Shown in pieces: positions 51,914 to 64,000 of a stretch of DNA of 64,000 bases (position 1 is its first letter; the number at the start of each line of letters is the position of its first letter). The stretch comes from Actinostola sp. cb2023 (lineage: Eukaryota > Cnidaria > Anthozoa > Actiniaria > Actinostolidae), in the NCBI GenBank assembly GCA_033675265.1, contig JAUJYZ010000548.1:1-64000 (forward strand), given 5' to 3'. Under the pieces are notes generated by a model. The model saw only the letters and a program-made list of their open reading frames with translations, was not told the DNA's origin and made no database searches. A program made the position numbers and the translations under genes.

Positions 51914-52120
51914 AATAGAGCCGTTTTCGTATGAGTGTGAAACTTACAGCACGGAGTTACCGGGTCACGGTATGGACTCGAACACATTGTATTCAACCGA
52001 TCACAGCGTTCAAAATCATTGCTCAACCAATCAGAATGCTTGGCAAACCGCCACCGGATGGCGCAATACCGTCACTGCACGGTACCAACAGTAACTACTT
52101 CCTACTCATACAAAATATGA
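51914..52120. mobile_element. MITE with CGTATGAGTG ends, intergenic copy
   Basis: AATAGAGCCGTTTTCGTATG at the left and ACTCATACAAAATATG at the right. It is a diverged member of the family at 35987 and 56087. Confidence 0.6.
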
Positions 52121-52144
52121 CTACATGTCGGTGACCGTAAAGGT

Positions 52145-52479
52145 GCAGTAATACGGGCATCAAAATCGTGCAACTTGTCGCGCAATATTGTTGCATTGCA
52201 AGTTGAAGAGCAATGTTTCTCGTATTCTCACCGTTCGTGCAACTTGTCGCTCAACACATGTTCGCGTTGCAGGTTGCAAAACTTTGTTGCGCAAAGTAGA
52301 AGCTCTTTCTACTTCATGCAACAAAGTTTTGCAACCTGCAACACCGAAAATGTAATTTGTTGCGCGACAAGTTGAGCGAACGATGGTAATACGAGAAACA
52401 TTGCTCTGCAATTTGCTACGCAACAATCTGAACAATGTTGCGCGACAAGTTGCACGATTTTGTTGCTCGTATTACCGCA
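52145..52479. mobile_element. 335-bp palindromic element inserted 5-6 bp after the stop codon of the minus-strand kinase
   Basis: TGCAGTAATACGGGCATC at the left is mirrored by GCTCGTATTACCGCAA at the right. Nested inverted repeats (CGTGCAACTTGTCGCGCAA, GTTGCAGGTTGCAAAACTTT) fill the interior. The plus-strand paralog's 3' UTR continues without this block, so it is a recent insertion. Confidence 0.8.
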
Positions 52480-52484
52480 ACACA

Positions 52485-62488
<10,004 letters not shown>

Positions 62489-62767
62489 CTGTTGGAAAAA
62501 GAAGTTCTTGACAAAGAATTTTAAACGCAGAGCACGAAAGATTTATTTCGTCTCTACTGCGACTGCGATCACAATGGTTAGCGGTCGCCGTTGTTTACTC
62601 ACGCGCTCGACTACATGGGGAACATATATTTGATTGGATAGCAATTGAGGTGCTATTATATCTAGAAAGGAAAGGAGAAAGAGCATGCAAACATATCTGA
62701 TCCCGATGGGATTCGAACCAACGACCTGCGGTTTTTTATAGCACTTGAACTTTGCCTCATTTTCGTG

Positions 62768-64000
62768 GTTACCTTTCCTAGAGTATTTGAGTGATTGTTT
62801 TATAATTACATAAGCTCTGCGCGGTTACCTTTCCTAGAGTATTTGAGTGATTGTTTTATAATTACATAAGCTCTGCGTGGTTACCTTTCCTAGAATATTT
62901 GAGTGATTGTTTTATAATTACATAAGCTCTGCGCGGTTACCTTTCCTAGAATATTTGAGTGATTGTTTTATAATTACATAAGTTCTGCGCGGTTACCTTT
63001 CCTAGAATATTTGAGTGATTGTTTTATAATTACATAAGCTCTGCGTAGTTACCTTTCCTAGAATATTTGAGTGATTGTTTTATAATTACATAAGCTCTGC
63101 GCGGTTACCTTTCCTAGATTATTTGAGTGATTGATTTATAATTACATAAGTTCTGCGCGGTTACCTTTCCTAGAATATTTGAGTGATTGTTTTATAATTA
63201 CATAAGTTCTGCGCGGTTACCTTTCCTAGAATATTTGAGTGATTGTTTTATAATTACATAAGCTCTGCGTGGTTACCTTTCATAGAATATTTGAGTGATT
63301 GTTTTATAATTACATAAGCTCTGCGTGGTTACCTTTCCCTAGAATATTTGAGTGATTGTTTTATAATTACATAAGTTCTGCGCGGTTACCTTTCCTAGAA
63401 TATTTGAGTGATTGTTTTATAATTACATAAGCTCTGCGTGGTTACCTTTCCTAGAATATTTGAGTGATTGTTTTATAATTACATAAGTTCTGCGCGGTTA
63501 CCTTTCCTAGAATATTTGAGTGATTGTTTTATAATTACATAAGCTCTGCGTGGTTACCTTTCCTAGAAATATTTGAGTGATTGTTTTATAATTACATAAG
63601 TTCTGCGCGGTTACCTTTCCTAGATTATTTGAGTGATTGTTTTATAATTACATAAGTTCTGCGCGGTTACCTTTCCTAGAATATTTGAGTGATTGTTTTA
63701 TAATTACATAAGCTCTGCGTGGTTACCTTTCCTAGAATATTTGAGTGATTGTTTTATAATTACATAAGCTCTGCGCGGTTACCTTTCCTAGATTATTTGA
63801 GTGATTGATTTATAATTACATAAGTTCTGCGCGGTTACCTTTCCTAGAATATTTGAGTGATGTTTGTTTTATAATTACATAAGTTCTGCGCGGTTACCTT
63901 TCCTAGAATATTTGAGTGATTGTTTTATAATTACATAAGCTCTGCGTGGTTACCTTTCATAGAATATTTGAGTGATTGTTTTATTTACATAGTTCTGCGC
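62768..64000 (-). repeat. 56-bp minisatellite in the RTK-2 FN3-to-TM intron, about 22 units, runs off the window
   Basis: Units GTGATTGTTTTATAATTACA, TAAGCTCTGCGCGGTTACCT, TTCCTAGAATATTTGA repeat with few variants (CGCGG/CGTGG, AGCTC/AGTTC). On the sense (minus) strand each unit carries AAAG|GTAACC, a donor-like site. The plus-strand kinase has two or three related units in the same intron. Confidence 0.96.

Overview
This is a eukaryotic, metazoan window: AT-rich, with long introns carrying GT...AG splice sites and a dense load of microsatellites, minisatellites, MITE-like palindromes and DNA transposons. The protein families (receptor tyrosine kinase with an IgGFc-binding-type ectodomain, alpha-kinase, Penelope-like GIY-YIG, Crypton-like recombinase) fit a marine invertebrate. 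A cnidarian or sponge is the best guess, but this is inference and no species is claimed.

Layout. (1) 1-7445 is a higher-order satellite: a 15-bp minisatellite in three blocks separated by a ~400-bp single-copy-like spacer that carries an E-box and a TATA box. (2) 7446-11472 is gene-free and holds MITE-like inverted repeats, a 59-bp direct repeat pair and a 23-nt C tract. (3) 11473-39036 (+) is a complete receptor tyrosine kinase gene that I assembled from 17 exons whose phases all agree. It predicts 1359 aa: signal peptide, IgGFc-binding-like module, DxDxDG calcium-loop repeats, Ig, SEA, FN3, transmembrane helix, tyrosine kinase. Its 14.7-kb first intron is a transposon graveyard: a Penelope-like 3' end, a 1.45-kb TIR element with 7-bp target duplications, a 4.7-kb foldback with ~1.2-kb arms, and a 2.5-kb TIR element carrying an alpha-kinase ORF plus an integrase-like fragment. 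(4) 39037-52484 is the spacer between two convergent genes. It holds a 5.9-kb TIR element (CACTG...CAGTG, flanked by TA) with two divergent spliced genes, and a decayed Crypton-like tyrosine recombinase. (5) 52485-62488 (-) is the 3' part (transmembrane helix to stop, 10 exons) of a second, very similar receptor tyrosine kinase in inverted orientation. Its ectodomain exons must lie to the right of the window. (6) 62768-64000 is a 56-bp minisatellite in that second gene's FN3-to-TM intron.

The two kinases are tail-to-tail paralogs with conserved exon sizes, phases and much intron sequence. Because they are so close, each acts as the other's empty-site control: transposon insertions and array expansions present in one copy and absent from the other can be read directly. 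The most striking pattern is that several private minisatellites have grown next to splice sites of these genes. In two cases the repeat unit itself contains the exon end and the 5' splice site.
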